Counted from the first letter of the stretch, positions 16,070-24,315 are shown. The stretch is 32,502 bases of DNA from Erysipelotrichaceae bacterium (GCA_017550145.1 JAFZQG010000030.1:1-32502), one strand, 5' to 3'. The notes: generated by a model not told the origin, from the letters alone. A program made the numbers and translations.

Positions 16070-16621
16070 CTAAACTTTATGTTTGCTTTCACCCGTCTTG
16101 GCATCAAATGCTTCAAAAGTATCCGCACCCATGCCTTTATATATCACAGCCTTCAGAATCCAGCCGTCAAAGCTGAACAGATCATCACTTTCCGGATCCA
16201 GCATTACCCCTGTCAGCCTTGGATGATCAGCGGCATAATTTCTGATTTCGTTTATATCGATACCTTTATTTCTCGCTTCTTCAGGATTATCGAGAAGTTC
16301 AAAACTTGTTATGTTGAAATCAACATAATCACAGACATCTGAGAAAGATGCTTTCTTATATTCGGTGGCTGTACACTCTTTTATTTCTTCTTTACACGTA
16401 TATACCGGAACATAATACTTGCCATATTCCTGGAATAATAAAGGACCGCCGTTATTTAAAGGCATTATCAAATTGATATCATCTCTCTTATACAGTTCAA
16501 CTGCCACTTCGATGATTTTAAGTACTTCTGCATCAACATCTTCTTCCTTGATTATTCCCTGTCTTATTCCTTCGGCCAGGGCATTGATTCTTTTCTTCAG
16601 TTCGATAATTATTTCATCCAT
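16070..16621 (-). CDS. SseB-like domain protein (tentative)
   Basis: A 183-residue acidic soluble protein. The segment INLIMPLNNGGPLLF followed by KYYVPVYTCKEE resembles the SseB N-terminal domain, where a strand is followed by a (V/P)-(F/Y)-T motif, and the later ITSFELLDNPEEARNKGIDIN fits the end of that fold. The assignment is by eye and tentative; function in Gram-positive bacteria is unknown. The N-terminal 45 residues form a charged helix. A Shine-Dalgarno-like GAGG lies 9 nt before the ATG. It is separated from plsY by an intrinsic terminator, so it probably has its own promoter or depends on read-through. Confidence 0.7.
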   Translation of the reverse strand: MDEIIIELKKRINALAEGIRQGIIKEEDVDAEVLKIIEVAVELYKRDDINLIMPLNNGGPLLFQEYGKYYVPVYTCKEEIKECTATEYKKASFSDVCDYVDFNITSFELLDNPEEARNKGIDINEIRNYAADHPRLTGVMLDPESDDLFSFDGWILKAVIYKGMGADTFEAFDAKTGESKHKV

Positions 16622-16640
16622 GTCTTTTACCTCAAATAAA

Positions 16641-16668
16641 AAAGAAAACTCAAATCAGAGTCTTCTTT
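16641..16668 (-). terminator. plsY terminator
   Basis: On the minus strand AAAGAAGACTC and GAGTTTTCTTT pair over 11 bp with one G-U pair and a 6-base loop, followed by TTTTATTT. The stem starts in the plsY stop codon. Confidence 0.75.
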
Positions 16669-17296
16669 ATTTATTATCTTCTTCTTTCTGCTGTTCTGTT
16701 TCTTTTTTCTTCTTATCTCTGAAACCGATCTCTTCATGTCTTATAATCCGTTGAATATTGATGCGATGTTTATAATAGATCAATACTGTAACCGCAAGAA
16801 GAATCGCTATACAGATCGGATTGGCTTTCATGTAGATATAGTAAAGCGGAACAATCGTGACGGTACATAATGTGGCTAAAGCAATATAGTTTGTTATAAA
16901 GGTAACGATTACGGTCAAGGCCATCATGACCAGAGCCAGTTTCCAGTTGAGCGCCAGAAGCATACCTAAATAGCTTGCAAAACCTTTTCCGCCTCTGAAG
17001 CCCATATAGAACGGGAAGATATGTCCGACGATAGCCATAGCTCCGGCCAAGAACGGAATAACTTCATTGTCTGGGAACAGATATGATGAGAGTTTAATGG
17101 CAATAATCGCTTTAAGCATATCGCATAATCCTGTTACAACTGCAGCGCCCCAGCCAAGATTAAGTTTGACGTTACTGGCACCGGCATTATTGCTTCCTCT
17201 TTCGCGGATATCAAAACCCTTTGATTTCGCAAGTATATATGCTGTATTGATGCTGCCTAACAGATAAGAAATAATTGCTGTATAAATGTATTCCAT
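16667..17296 (-). CDS. plsY: Glycerol-3-phosphate acyltransferase PlsY
   Basis: PlsY transfers an acyl group from acyl-phosphate to glycerol-3-phosphate, the first committed step of phospholipid synthesis in Gram-positive bacteria. The 209-residue integral membrane protein shows the family signatures GSINTAYILAK, RERGSNNAGASN (about 32-43, with the conserved Ser-Asn and Gly) and GFRGGKGFA (about 98-106), a phosphate-binding loop. About five to six hydrophobic helices and a charged Glu/Lys tail complete it. TAAAAT lies 6 nt before the ATG and no Shine-Dalgarno is seen, so a very short leader is possible. Confidence 0.95.
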   Translation of the reverse strand: MEYIYTAIISYLLGSINTAYILAKSKGFDIRERGSNNAGASNVKLNLGWGAAVVTGLCDMLKAIIAIKLSSYLFPDNEVIPFLAGAMAIVGHIFPFYMGFRGGKGFASYLGMLLALNWKLALVMMALTVIVTFITNYIALATLCTVTIVPLYYIYMKANPICIAILLAVTVLIYYKHRINIQRIIRHEEIGFRDKKKKETEQQKEEDNK

Positions 17297-17322
17297 AGCT
17301 ATATTTTAACTTAAAACCTTTC

Positions 17323-17616
17323 TTATGCCTGTTTTTTGATCGGAAATCTCATTTTTCTGAAAGCCTTCTGCTCGATCTGCCTGATTCTAACACTAGTGAC
17401 TTTATATTCTTCAGCTATTTCTTCATGACTCTTCTCTATTCCGTCTGTCAGTCCGTATATTTTGGCTAAGATATTTCTTTCTCTGTTTGTCAGCAACGAA
17501 AAAAGAAAATCCACGAGTTCTTCATCAGATTCATATCGATTGATTCTTACATTATCTAAAGTATTATTCTCAATGAGTACTTCGATAAACTCTTTCAGTT
17601 TTTTCCTGTTATACAT
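17323..17616 (-). CDS. Stand-alone sigma-70 region 4-like DNA-binding protein
   Basis: A small protein (97 residues from the preferred start) consisting mainly of a helix-turn-helix like region 4.2 of sigma-70: LTNRERNILAKIYGLTDG, then HEEIAEEYKVTSVRIRQIEQKAFRKMR, which closely follows the pattern of primary sigma factors. No region 2 is present, so it is not a complete sigma factor; it may be a regulator or an auxiliary subunit. I start it at the ATG at 17616. An upstream in-frame ATG at 17667 would make the preceding terminator hairpin part of the coding sequence, which is unlikely but possible. No clear Shine-Dalgarno. It lies 26 bp before plsY. Confidence 0.72.
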   Translation of the reverse strand: MYNRKKLKEFIEVLIENNTLDNVRINRYESDEELVDFLFSLLTNRERNILAKIYGLTDGIEKSHEEIAEEYKVTSVRIRQIEQKAFRKMRFPIKKQA

Positions 17617-17632
17617 TTCTATATTTAGATAA

Positions 17633-17656
17633 ACAGGAGAGCCTTGGCTCTCCTGT
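17633..17656 (-). terminator. Strong hairpin after the YebC-family gene
   Basis: An 11-bp perfect stem (ACAGGAGAGCC / GGCTCTCCTGT) with a 2-base loop, 25 bp after the yebC-family stop. The following T-run is short (TTTATCT), so termination may be partial, letting some transcripts reach the sigma-4-like gene and plsY. Confidence 0.65.
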
Positions 17657-17681
17657 ATTACTGTCATTTTCTGTATTGTTA

Positions 17682-18401
17682 TTACATTTGAACGTTATGG
17701 AATACTTCCTGAACATCATCGACTTCATCGAGATTATCCAAGAGTCTCTGCCACATATCTTTGTCGTGCTGATCGGTAAGAGTTACATATTCCTGCGGTA
17801 ACATCTTGATCGCACATACCTGATATTCACAATCAGGAATCAGTGTATCGATAGCTTCCTGTGCCTTATGCAGATCGGCTGGCTGTACGTAGACAGTCAT
17901 TTCACCGTCTTCAACTTCGATATCATCGACATCGACATCCGCATTGATCAGTGTATCCAGCATGGTATCTTCATCTTCATATTTGAATGAAAGAACACCC
18001 AGGTTATCATAGTTGAATGAAACGGAACCTTTGACACCCATCTTGCAGTGTGACTTGTTGAAACATGAGTTCATAGCCGCAACTGTTCTGTTGGAATTGT
18101 CAGTCAGACAGTCAATGATAATGGTCGCATTACCCGGACCGAAGCCTTCATATCTTAAAGCATCATAAGATTCTGCTGAACCGCCTTTGACTTTTTCGAT
18201 TGCTCGCTTAATGACATCGGCCGGAACCTGATTGGCCTTGGCTTCCTTGATCTTGGATCTTAAAGCCAGGTTCATATCCGGATCAGCCACACCGGACTTG
18301 GCAGCGATATAGATTTCCTTGCCGTATCTGGAATAAACCTTTGATTTCATTGCGGCTGTTTTAGCCATTGCCGCAGCTCTTACTTCATGCGCTCTTCCCA
18401 T
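17682..18401 (-). CDS. YebC/TACO1 family protein, YeeN subgroup
   Basis: A 239-residue protein starting MGRAHEVRAAAMAKTAAMKS, the N-terminus of the YeeN-type branch rather than the MAGHSKW branch of YebC. YRYEGFGPG-like (RYEGFGPGNATIIIDCLTDN, about 104-123) and KGSVSFNYD motifs are family hallmarks. YebC-family proteins were long annotated as transcriptional regulators; work on the family now supports a role in relieving ribosome stalling on proline-rich sequences. A good Shine-Dalgarno (GAGG, 9 nt upstream) is present. It is flanked by terminators on both sides, so it appears to be its own transcription unit. Confidence 0.93.
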   Translation of the reverse strand: MGRAHEVRAAAMAKTAAMKSKVYSRYGKEIYIAAKSGVADPDMNLALRSKIKEAKANQVPADVIKRAIEKVKGGSAESYDALRYEGFGPGNATIIIDCLTDNSNRTVAAMNSCFNKSHCKMGVKGSVSFNYDNLGVLSFKYEDEDTMLDTLINADVDVDDIEVEDGEMTVYVQPADLHKAQEAIDTLIPDCEYQVCAIKMLPQEYVTLTDQHDKDMWQRLLDNLDEVDDVQEVFHNVQM

Positions 18402-18462
18402 AAATTCACCTCTAAAACTATATTTTACTTTTCTATTTTAATACTAAAATATACGATCTTGC

Positions 18463-18492
18463 AAAAAAAATAGAGGGCTTTTCAGCCCTCTA
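18463..18492 (-). terminator. ptsI terminator
   Basis: On the minus strand TAGAGGGCT and AGCCCTCTA form a 9-bp perfect stem with a GAAA tetraloop, followed by eight Ts. It starts 5 bp after the ptsI stop. A textbook intrinsic terminator. Confidence 0.9.
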
Positions 18493-18496
18493 GTGA

Positions 18497-20203
18497 TTAT
18501 GCTTTTAAGACCTCTTTTACTAATGCGGTAACTTCGGATTCCGTATGGCATTTAACTGCCTTGGCGGCCAGCTCTTCCATATCTTTCTTGTTCAGTGAAG
18601 TAATGATCTTTCTGGTAGGAAGGACTTTGGAAGCGGACATTGAGAATTCATCAAGTCCGAGTCCGAGTAAGACCGGTGCAGCCATCGGGTCACCGCCCAT
18701 TTCACCGCACATACCGCACCATCTGCCCTGAGAATGGGCACCGTCGATCGTCATCTTGATCAGACGTAAGATAGATGGGTTAAGCGGCTGATATAAGTAA
18801 GCAACCTTCTCTGACATTCTATCGGCAGCCATTGAATACTGAATCAGGTCATTGGTTCCGATTGAGAAGAAGTCAGCGTATTTGGCGAATTCATCAGCCA
18901 GAACTGCTGAAGCAGGAATCTCGACCATCATGCCGATTTCGATACTGTCAGATACTTCAACACCTTCAGCTTTGAGTTCTTCCTTGGTTTGCATGACGAA
19001 ATCCTTGGCAGCTCTGAATTCATCGATCGTAGCGATCATCGGGAACATAATGGCCAGTTTGCCATATGTGGATGCTCTGAGTAATGCTCTAACCTGCGTC
19101 TTGAAGATATCTTTACGGTCAAGACAGAGTCTGATCGCACGATAGCCTAAGAATGGGTTCATTTCCGGATCGAATTCGAAGTAAGGAAGTTTCTTGTCAC
19201 CACCGATATCCAGTGTTCTGACAACAACTCTCTTGCCTTCAGCTCTTTCCAGAACGACCTTATATGCTTCAAACTGTGCATCTTCGCTTGGGAAGTCTTC
19301 GGTTGATTCCATGTAAAGGAATTCCGTACGGTATAAGCCAACACCTTCGGCGCCATTGGCAATAACATTGTCCATATCCTTCGGTGAACCGATATTGGCA
19401 ACCAGTTCAACCTGATGGCCATCCAAGGTAATTGAAGGCTTATCCATCAATACCTGTAAAGCTGCCTTTTCTTCCAAGAATCTCTGACGTTTGTCTTCGT
19501 ATTCCTTTAATACTTCCTCACTAGGATTGATTATGACATCGCCTTCCTTGGCATCAAGAATAATGGTATCGCCGTTCTTGCAGGCAGCCATAACACCTGT
19601 ACAGCCGACAACAGCCGGTAAACCCAAGGCTACAGCCATAATTGCAGCATGAGAAGTCTTGCCACCGATCTCCGTTACAAAACCCAGTGAATATTTCTTG
19701 TTGAGCTGAGCTGTATCGGAAGGTGTCATTTCTTCCGCTACGATAACGACTTCCTCATCGATTGCTGTTAAATCAGGAATAGTTAAACCAAGGATATTAC
19801 ATAAGAGCCTGAATGACACATCCTTGATATCGGCAGCTCTTTCCTTGAAATAAGCATTATCCATCGCTTCAAACATACCGATCATCATATCCGAAACGCT
19901 CTTCGTTGCCTGATCGGCTCTTGAACCGTCCTTGATCATATTAACGATCTGATCCTTATACTCAGGATCCTGTGCCATCATCAGATGTGCATCAAATACC
20001 GCAAGTTCATTCTCTGAAAGATTCTTTTTCGCTCTTTCTTTGATCTGTTCGATATCTTTGATCGTCTTGTTTAACGCATTCTCAAAGATTTTGAGTCCTT
20101 CTTCAGGAACTCCCTTGCCCTCGCTGATATTAACGACCGGCTGTTCCAGTTTATAAACCTTTCCGATCGCAATACCGCTAGATGTTGCTATTCCTTTTAA
20201 CAT
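18497..20203 (-). CDS. ptsI: PTS enzyme I (phosphoenolpyruvate-protein phosphotransferase)
   Basis: Enzyme I takes phosphate from PEP and passes it to HPr, the first step of the sugar phosphotransferase system. The 568-residue cytoplasmic protein has the N-terminal HPr-binding region starting MLKGIATSSGIAIGK, the phosphohistidine motif GGKTSHAAI (H185), and the C-terminal TIM-barrel PEP-binding domain with GTNDLIQYSMA and GMCGEMGGDP. Length is standard. ptsH (HPr) is not next to it, unlike many Firmicutes where ptsH and ptsI are paired. A promoter with TATAAT lies just upstream and a strong terminator follows, so it is monocistronic. Shine-Dalgarno GAGG lies 12 nt before the ATG. Confidence 0.97.
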   Translation of the reverse strand: MLKGIATSSGIAIGKVYKLEQPVVNISEGKGVPEEGLKIFENALNKTIKDIEQIKERAKKNLSENELAVFDAHLMMAQDPEYKDQIVNMIKDGSRADQATKSVSDMMIGMFEAMDNAYFKERAADIKDVSFRLLCNILGLTIPDLTAIDEEVVIVAEEMTPSDTAQLNKKYSLGFVTEIGGKTSHAAIMAVALGLPAVVGCTGVMAACKNGDTIILDAKEGDVIINPSEEVLKEYEDKRQRFLEEKAALQVLMDKPSITLDGHQVELVANIGSPKDMDNVIANGAEGVGLYRTEFLYMESTEDFPSEDAQFEAYKVVLERAEGKRVVVRTLDIGGDKKLPYFEFDPEMNPFLGYRAIRLCLDRKDIFKTQVRALLRASTYGKLAIMFPMIATIDEFRAAKDFVMQTKEELKAEGVEVSDSIEIGMMVEIPASAVLADEFAKYADFFSIGTNDLIQYSMAADRMSEKVAYLYQPLNPSILRLIKMTIDGAHSQGRWCGMCGEMGGDPMAAPVLLGLGLDEFSMSASKVLPTRKIITSLNKKDMEELAAKAVKCHTESEVTALVKEVLKA

Positions 20204-20234
20204 TAGGTTTTTTGTCCTCTCTATTAATACATAA

Positions 20235-20264
20235 ATTATACTTCTTTATAACACTTACAAACAA
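20235..20264 (-). promoter_or_regulatory. Promoter of ptsI
   Basis: On the minus strand TTGTTT (20264-20259) and TATAAT (20240-20235) are 18 bp apart. The -35 box overlaps the last codons of the upstream small gene. Initiation is expected near 20228, giving a short leader with the GAGG ribosome binding site. Confidence 0.5.
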
Positions 20265-20563
20265 TCGAGATAGTTTCTGAAAGCCTTTTTTCTGACATCA
20301 TAGTAATACGATCGGGAGAAATAATCCTTATACCAGTTTTTTCTCTTTTCGCGTAGTACTTCATGTTCGATAATCAGCTTTTCATGATCATCCAGCACAT
20401 CAGCTGCTGCCTCCATATGCTGGATGATCTTTCTTTGGGCTTCGATTCGATCAGGGCGGAAGATCAAGAGACCTCTGTCCGTATCTTCTACCATTTTCTT
20501 GCTTCTGATATATACTTCGTTTAATAACTGTATTTCAATTTCTGTTTTTTTATCTGCTCTCAT
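20255..20563 (-). CDS. Small helical protein, MG284/MPN403- or ArpU-like
   Basis: A 102-residue, highly charged, predicted all-helical protein. Its C-terminal part (HEKLIIEHEVL, then WYKDYFSRSYYYDVRKKAFRNYL, about 81-99) resembles the region-4-like helix-turn-helix seen in ArpU/RinA-type phage regulators and in the small mollicute MG284/MPN403 proteins. The match is by pattern only. There is no sign of other phage genes nearby, so a resident regulator is more likely than a prophage remnant. No Shine-Dalgarno is evident before the ATG. Function unknown. Confidence 0.7.
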   Translation of the reverse strand: MRADKKTEIEIQLLNEVYIRSKKMVEDTDRGLLIFRPDRIEAQRKIIQHMEAAADVLDDHEKLIIEHEVLREKRKNWYKDYFSRSYYYDVRKKAFRNYLDCL

Positions 20564-20626
20564 ATGCTCATATACTTAATTGAAATTGTGAAATACCGCT
20601 TTTCCTTTATCTTCTAAAATAAAGTC

Positions 20627-21151
20627 TTATTCGTTTATTTCGATCAGTCCGTAACCTCCGTCATTTCTCTTATATACAACTGCCAGCTTGTCACTGTCTG
20701 CATCTCTGTAGATGAAGAATGAATGTGACAGCATTTCCATTCTCATAATCGCTTCATCAAGAATCATTTCTTCCGCAAAAACCATCTTGGTTCTTACCGG
20801 AGTATCGTTATCCTCATCGGCCTCTTCATAGAAGTTTTCCGCCAGGGAATCTTTGTGTCTTCTTGAAAGTCTGCCCTTCTGTCTTCTGATCTGATCTTCC
20901 AGTTTGTCGATAGCCAGATCAACAGCTGTCGAGAAGTCTTCATGAACGACTTCCGATCTCATCAGTCCTACTTTCGTAGGAACATTTACTTCTACTTTAA
21001 GACCCTCCTCACCGTACACTTTTACCGTAACCTTGGCACTCTGTGCCTCATCAATGACGACATACTTGTTGAGATCGGAAAGGCGTCCTTCGATCTTCTC
21101 CCGCATTCTGTCATTAACTGTTACATTTTCACCGTAAATAGCGAATTTCAT
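20627..21151 (-). CDS. hpf: Long-form ribosome hibernation promoting factor
   Basis: Long HPF binds the 30S decoding region and dimerises 70S ribosomes into 100S particles in stationary phase. The 174-residue protein has an N-terminal RaiA/HPF domain (MKFAIYGENVTVNDRMREKI..., to about 100) and the C-terminal dimerisation domain (about 117-172, TKMVFAEEMILDEAIMRMEM and HSFFIYRDADSDKLAVVYKR). This two-domain layout is that of Firmicute HPF rather than E. coli YfiA. A strong AGGAGG lies upstream of the ATG. The gene is in the same orientation as its neighbours, 21 bp after the DUF2779 gene. Confidence 0.96.
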   Translation of the reverse strand: MKFAIYGENVTVNDRMREKIEGRLSDLNKYVVIDEAQSAKVTVKVYGEEGLKVEVNVPTKVGLMRSEVVHEDFSTAVDLAIDKLEDQIRRQKGRLSRRHKDSLAENFYEEADEDNDTPVRTKMVFAEEMILDEAIMRMEMLSHSFFIYRDADSDKLAVVYKRNDGGYGLIEINE

Positions 21152-21172
21152 AAGTCTTTTCCTCCTGTTTTT

Positions 21173-22621
21173 CTATTTACTCTCAACTATGAGTTCAATC
21201 AGCCATCGATAAACCAGAAATAATCCGTACGCATCGAGTGAACAGTATTCCTTGAGATTCTCTTCGATTTCTTCTTTACTCTCTTCACTCTTTTCCATAT
21301 TGCGCCAGTTAAAGACGGCTTCCATACCGTCAAAGATATCCAGATCCTTATATGAATAATCGGAACAGATATCCACCAGTTTCTTCAGGGTATAGTTACC
21401 CTGCATTCTTATGTCATATACAAGTCCTTCCAGGAACGGCATGGCCAGATCATGGAAGCGGTCAATTATCTTATCAAGTTTTTCTTTGTATTCAGTGAAT
21501 ACTTCTCCCAGTTCCGCAAGTCTTAAGCACTCAGCTCCATCGGCATTATACGCCAGTATCGGTCCCTCTTCAGGAAGATACTCAAACAAGGCTTCCACGA
21601 ATTCTCTGCGGCAGTCACCGGTTCCCACAAAAGTGCGATGTTCCATCTTGCCTGTTTCATCGATGTAATATAAAGCAAATTCGAAACAGACCACATCCAT
21701 CGGTTTCATCTTCGGATAGATAGGAATCAGGTAACGGTCCCATTCGAAATCAATAAACGAAATAGGACGATCCGAAACGCTGTTAAGCCATTCGATCAGC
21801 GGATAACGGTCAATAAATAATCCGCCGTTACGGGAAGCCATGACCTGGGCATACTGAATCCTGCTGCCTTCGAGTCTTTTGATATCGGCATCCTTCAGTA
21901 ATTCAATGCCCTCTTCATACATCTCGTTCTTATAACGGCTGGAAACCAGCGTCAGAATCGAATCATCAGCAGTTTCATCTTCATCAGGGAAACAGCGACT
22001 GTAATAGTCACATAAGCCATACAGCTTGCAATAACGTGATTTTTTAGGCGGCGTATCATCAGGATTATATCTGTCGATCCTTCTGATCAGACAATCGTAA
22101 TTGATCTCGCCTTCTTCAATCAGTGATTTTAATCTCTTTCCTTTATACTCACTGGTACAGATAAACAGCTTATCAACATCCAGCTGTCCCTCGTTCACAT
22201 ATTCACCATTAAGATAGATCAGATATATTTCATTGGTCTTTATGCCAAGCTTATTCAATATCTTCAGGGAAACCCTGTAACCCAGCAGATCCAGTTCTTT
22301 TATGGTTATACCGTAATAAAAGAAATACAGATCGAAGCCATCATTGTTTTTGTGCATTAAAGGAACATTCATACGCATGTCGCCATCGGCGAAACGGGGA
22401 TGAATGAACCATTCATAATTATTTATCTGGGAAAAGAATTTCTCATTAGGATCATTTCTGACTCCTTCGTAGTACTCTTTTATTCCGAAATATCTGATAA
22501 GCAGGTCGATTATGTTTTCATCTGATCGTACATATGGTTTAAAAACGTTATTCTCATCCTTACTATAAAAGTAAAGCCGTTCACAACGTAAGAACTTCTT
22601 AAGATCACTGATATGATACAT
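21173..22621 (-). CDS. DUF2779-family protein with iron-sulfur cysteines and DEDD-type exonuclease-like domain
   Basis: A 482-residue protein. The C-terminal half matches the DUF2779 pattern: FIDFEW (D291, E293), GPILAYNAD (about 353-361), then YCSLDAYG (C460, D463), all in the order of a DEDD/RNase H-like exonuclease. The N-terminal part has C13 and a C198-x5-C204-x5-C210 cluster, an arrangement like the [4Fe-4S] cysteines of Cas4- and RecB-type nucleases. A nuclease role is therefore plausible but unproven; the substrate is unknown. A GAGG site lies just before the ATG and TATAAT further upstream. It is divergent from the zinc-ribbon membrane gene and is followed by hpf. Confidence 0.85.
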   Translation of the reverse strand: MYHISDLKKFLRCERLYFYSKDENNVFKPYVRSDENIIDLLIRYFGIKEYYEGVRNDPNEKFFSQINNYEWFIHPRFADGDMRMNVPLMHKNNDGFDLYFFYYGITIKELDLLGYRVSLKILNKLGIKTNEIYLIYLNGEYVNEGQLDVDKLFICTSEYKGKRLKSLIEEGEINYDCLIRRIDRYNPDDTPPKKSRYCKLYGLCDYYSRCFPDEDETADDSILTLVSSRYKNEMYEEGIELLKDADIKRLEGSRIQYAQVMASRNGGLFIDRYPLIEWLNSVSDRPISFIDFEWDRYLIPIYPKMKPMDVVCFEFALYYIDETGKMEHRTFVGTGDCRREFVEALFEYLPEEGPILAYNADGAECLRLAELGEVFTEYKEKLDKIIDRFHDLAMPFLEGLVYDIRMQGNYTLKKLVDICSDYSYKDLDIFDGMEAVFNWRNMEKSEESKEEIEENLKEYCSLDAYGLFLVYRWLIELIVESK

Positions 22622-22673
22622 ATCTACCTCTGATTTAATTATAACTTATTTTCTTATCAAAAAACTGTATTGT

Positions 22674-22702
22674 TTGAAGAAAAAATAAGTACTCCTTATA
22701 AT
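22674..22702 (+). promoter_or_regulatory. Promoter giving a predicted leaderless mRNA
   Basis: TTGAAG (22674-22679) and TATAAT (22697-22702) are exactly 17 bp apart. Initiation at 22709-22710 would fall on the ATG at 22710. An earlier in-frame ATG at 22701 overlaps the -10 box and so could not be on this transcript. Confidence 0.6.
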
Positions 22703-22709
22703 GAGAACT

Positions 22710-23234
22710 ATGAAAATATACTGTGAAAAATGCCATCAGGAAATCACGGGTGAATGCAACAGGAATATTGAAAACTATACGGTCGGAAGAGTCATCTGTC
22801 CACATTGCCACTACGAACAGAAACGTTATATATCCGAAGCTGATCTTCTCTTATATTTCGGTGTCTGTGAAGTAGCATACATCCTGATGAGTCTACTGAT
22901 GGAGTTCCTCTTCAAGAAAGTCGGCATCAGTTTTGAAACCATCCTGATTCTGATTACGGTCATCGTTGCTTCATTTATCGGTTCCAAAGCCTTATCTTCA
23001 GCTATATATGAGAAAGCTTTCTTCAAGAGTGAAATCAAGAATAAAGTCTTCAAGGAAGATAAGACCGCCGTTCAAAGAAATATCAGCTGGCAGTTCATGT
23101 TATTCTTCGCAATAACGATCTCTTATATAACGATTGATGAAGGCAAACTCTTCTTCTTAATTGCCATGCCGATAGCGGCAATACTTACCTTCGTAAAATT
23201 CTTCTTACAGTTAAGAAACGAAAAGAACTCATAA
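22710..23234 (+). CDS. Small membrane protein with N-terminal zinc ribbon
   Basis: A 174-residue protein of unknown family. The N-terminus has CEKC and CPHC, about 26 residues apart, forming a probable zinc ribbon. Four hydrophobic segments follow (about 48-66, 71-90, 124-142 and 146-164), with a charged loop between the second and third. I start it at the ATG at 22710, because an in-frame ATG three codons earlier overlaps the promoter -10 box. It is the only plus-strand gene between 7.4 and 27.3 kb, diverges from the DUF2779 gene and ends in a terminator shared with mglC. No function can be assigned. Confidence 0.75.
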   Translation: MKIYCEKCHQEITGECNRNIENYTVGRVICPHCHYEQKRYISEADLLLYFGVCEVAYILMSLLMEFLFKKVGISFETILILITVIVASFIGSKALSSAIYEKAFFKSEIKNKVFKEDKTAVQRNISWQFMLFFAITISYITIDEGKLFFLIAMPIAAILTFVKFFLQLRNEKNS

Positions 23235-23237
23235 AGA

Positions 23238-23268
23238 AAAAAGCCATTCATTGAAAGAATGGCTTTTT
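23238..23268. terminator. Bidirectional terminator between the zinc-ribbon gene and mglC
   Basis: AAAAAGCCATTC and GAATGGCTTTTT form a 12-bp stem around a 7-base loop. With A-runs on one side and T-runs on the other it serves both convergent genes. Confidence 0.88.
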
Positions 23269-23289
23269 GAATACTTATTTTTATTATTA

Positions 23290-24303
23290 CTATTTCTTAG
23301 CGATATACTTTCTGATATCCAGCGCAATAGCAACGACAATAACGATACCCTGTACGATATAAGTCCAGGCAGTATCGATGCCTAAGAAGGTCATCTCGAT
23401 CTTCAGAATTTCGAAGACCAGAACACCCATCAGGATACCGGAAACCTTACCTGTACCACCGTTAACGGAAACGCCACCGATTGTACATCCGGCGATGGCG
23501 AACAGTTCATAACCGTTAGCCAGGTTAGATGAAGTACCACCGGCTTTAGCACCGAGCATGAAGCCTGCCAGAGCAAACAGTGAAGCAGCGATCATGTAGG
23601 AAACGATAGTCATTCTGGTAGTATTGATACCGGAAACTTCAGCAGCATCAGGGTTACCGCCGATGGCGTACATCTTCTTGCCATAAGGAGTATGGTTGTA
23701 TAAGAAGTACATAACGATCATGACGACAGCTGTAACGATTGCCAGATTAGGAATCAGCTGAATGCCCATGAATGATCCTGCTGCCCAGTCGGTATATTCA
23801 GGAATAAGACCGCCGATTGGCTGAGCACCTGTATAAATCAAGGCAATACCATAAACGATAGTCTGCATACCGTATGATCCGATGAAAGCCGGAACATGGA
23901 GTTTGGAAACTACTAAACCGTTGATTAAGCCGATCGTTACGGCAAATGCCACCATAACCAAGAGACATACCAGCCACATATTCATCGGTTCCATATTCGG
24001 ATATACCTTACCGGCATAATCCATTCTCTGTAAGAGTGTAGCACAGATACAGCCAGCCAGACCGACCTGACGTCCTGCAGAAAGGTCGTTGTTTCTCATG
24101 ATCAGAACACCGGAGATACCGAGGGCAATAACCATACGTACAGAAGTATTTGCCAACAGGTTCTTGATGTTAGCCATCGAGAAGAAACGAGGGTTCTGCA
24201 AACCGACAAAGATAGCCGAAGCAACGATCAGGATGATCAATGCATTGTTTACTAAGAATTGAACGATATCAAATCTTTTTTCTTTTGCAACTTTTTCAGA
24301 CAT
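23290..24303 (-). CDS. mglC: Galactose/methyl-galactoside ABC transporter permease
   Basis: The 337-residue inner-membrane protein is a BPD_transp_2 (RbsC/MglC) permease with about eight to ten helices. Family motifs such as NMNR-like FFSMANIKNLLANTSVRMV, ISGVLIMRNNDLSAG and the EAA-like YAIGGNPDAAEVSGI loop are present. It forms the channel of the MglBAC importer. It follows the ATPase gene with a 12-bp gap and has a strong AAGGGGG ribosome binding site. Sugar specificity rests on the MglB sequence of the same operon. Confidence 0.92.
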   Translation of the reverse strand: MSEKVAKEKRFDIVQFLVNNALIILIVASAIFVGLQNPRFFSMANIKNLLANTSVRMVIALGISGVLIMRNNDLSAGRQVGLAGCICATLLQRMDYAGKVYPNMEPMNMWLVCLLVMVAFAVTIGLINGLVVSKLHVPAFIGSYGMQTIVYGIALIYTGAQPIGGLIPEYTDWAAGSFMGIQLIPNLAIVTAVVMIVMYFLYNHTPYGKKMYAIGGNPDAAEVSGINTTRMTIVSYMIAASLFALAGFMLGAKAGGTSSNLANGYELFAIAGCTIGGVSVNGGTGKVSGILMGVLVFEILKIEMTFLGIDTAWTYIVQGIVIVVAIALDIRKYIAKK

Positions 24304-24315
24304 AATTTTCCCCCT

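Noticed and set aside
20255..20563. Prophage remnant
   Set aside because: Apart from the ArpU-like pattern there are no phage genes, attachment sites or composition shift around it.
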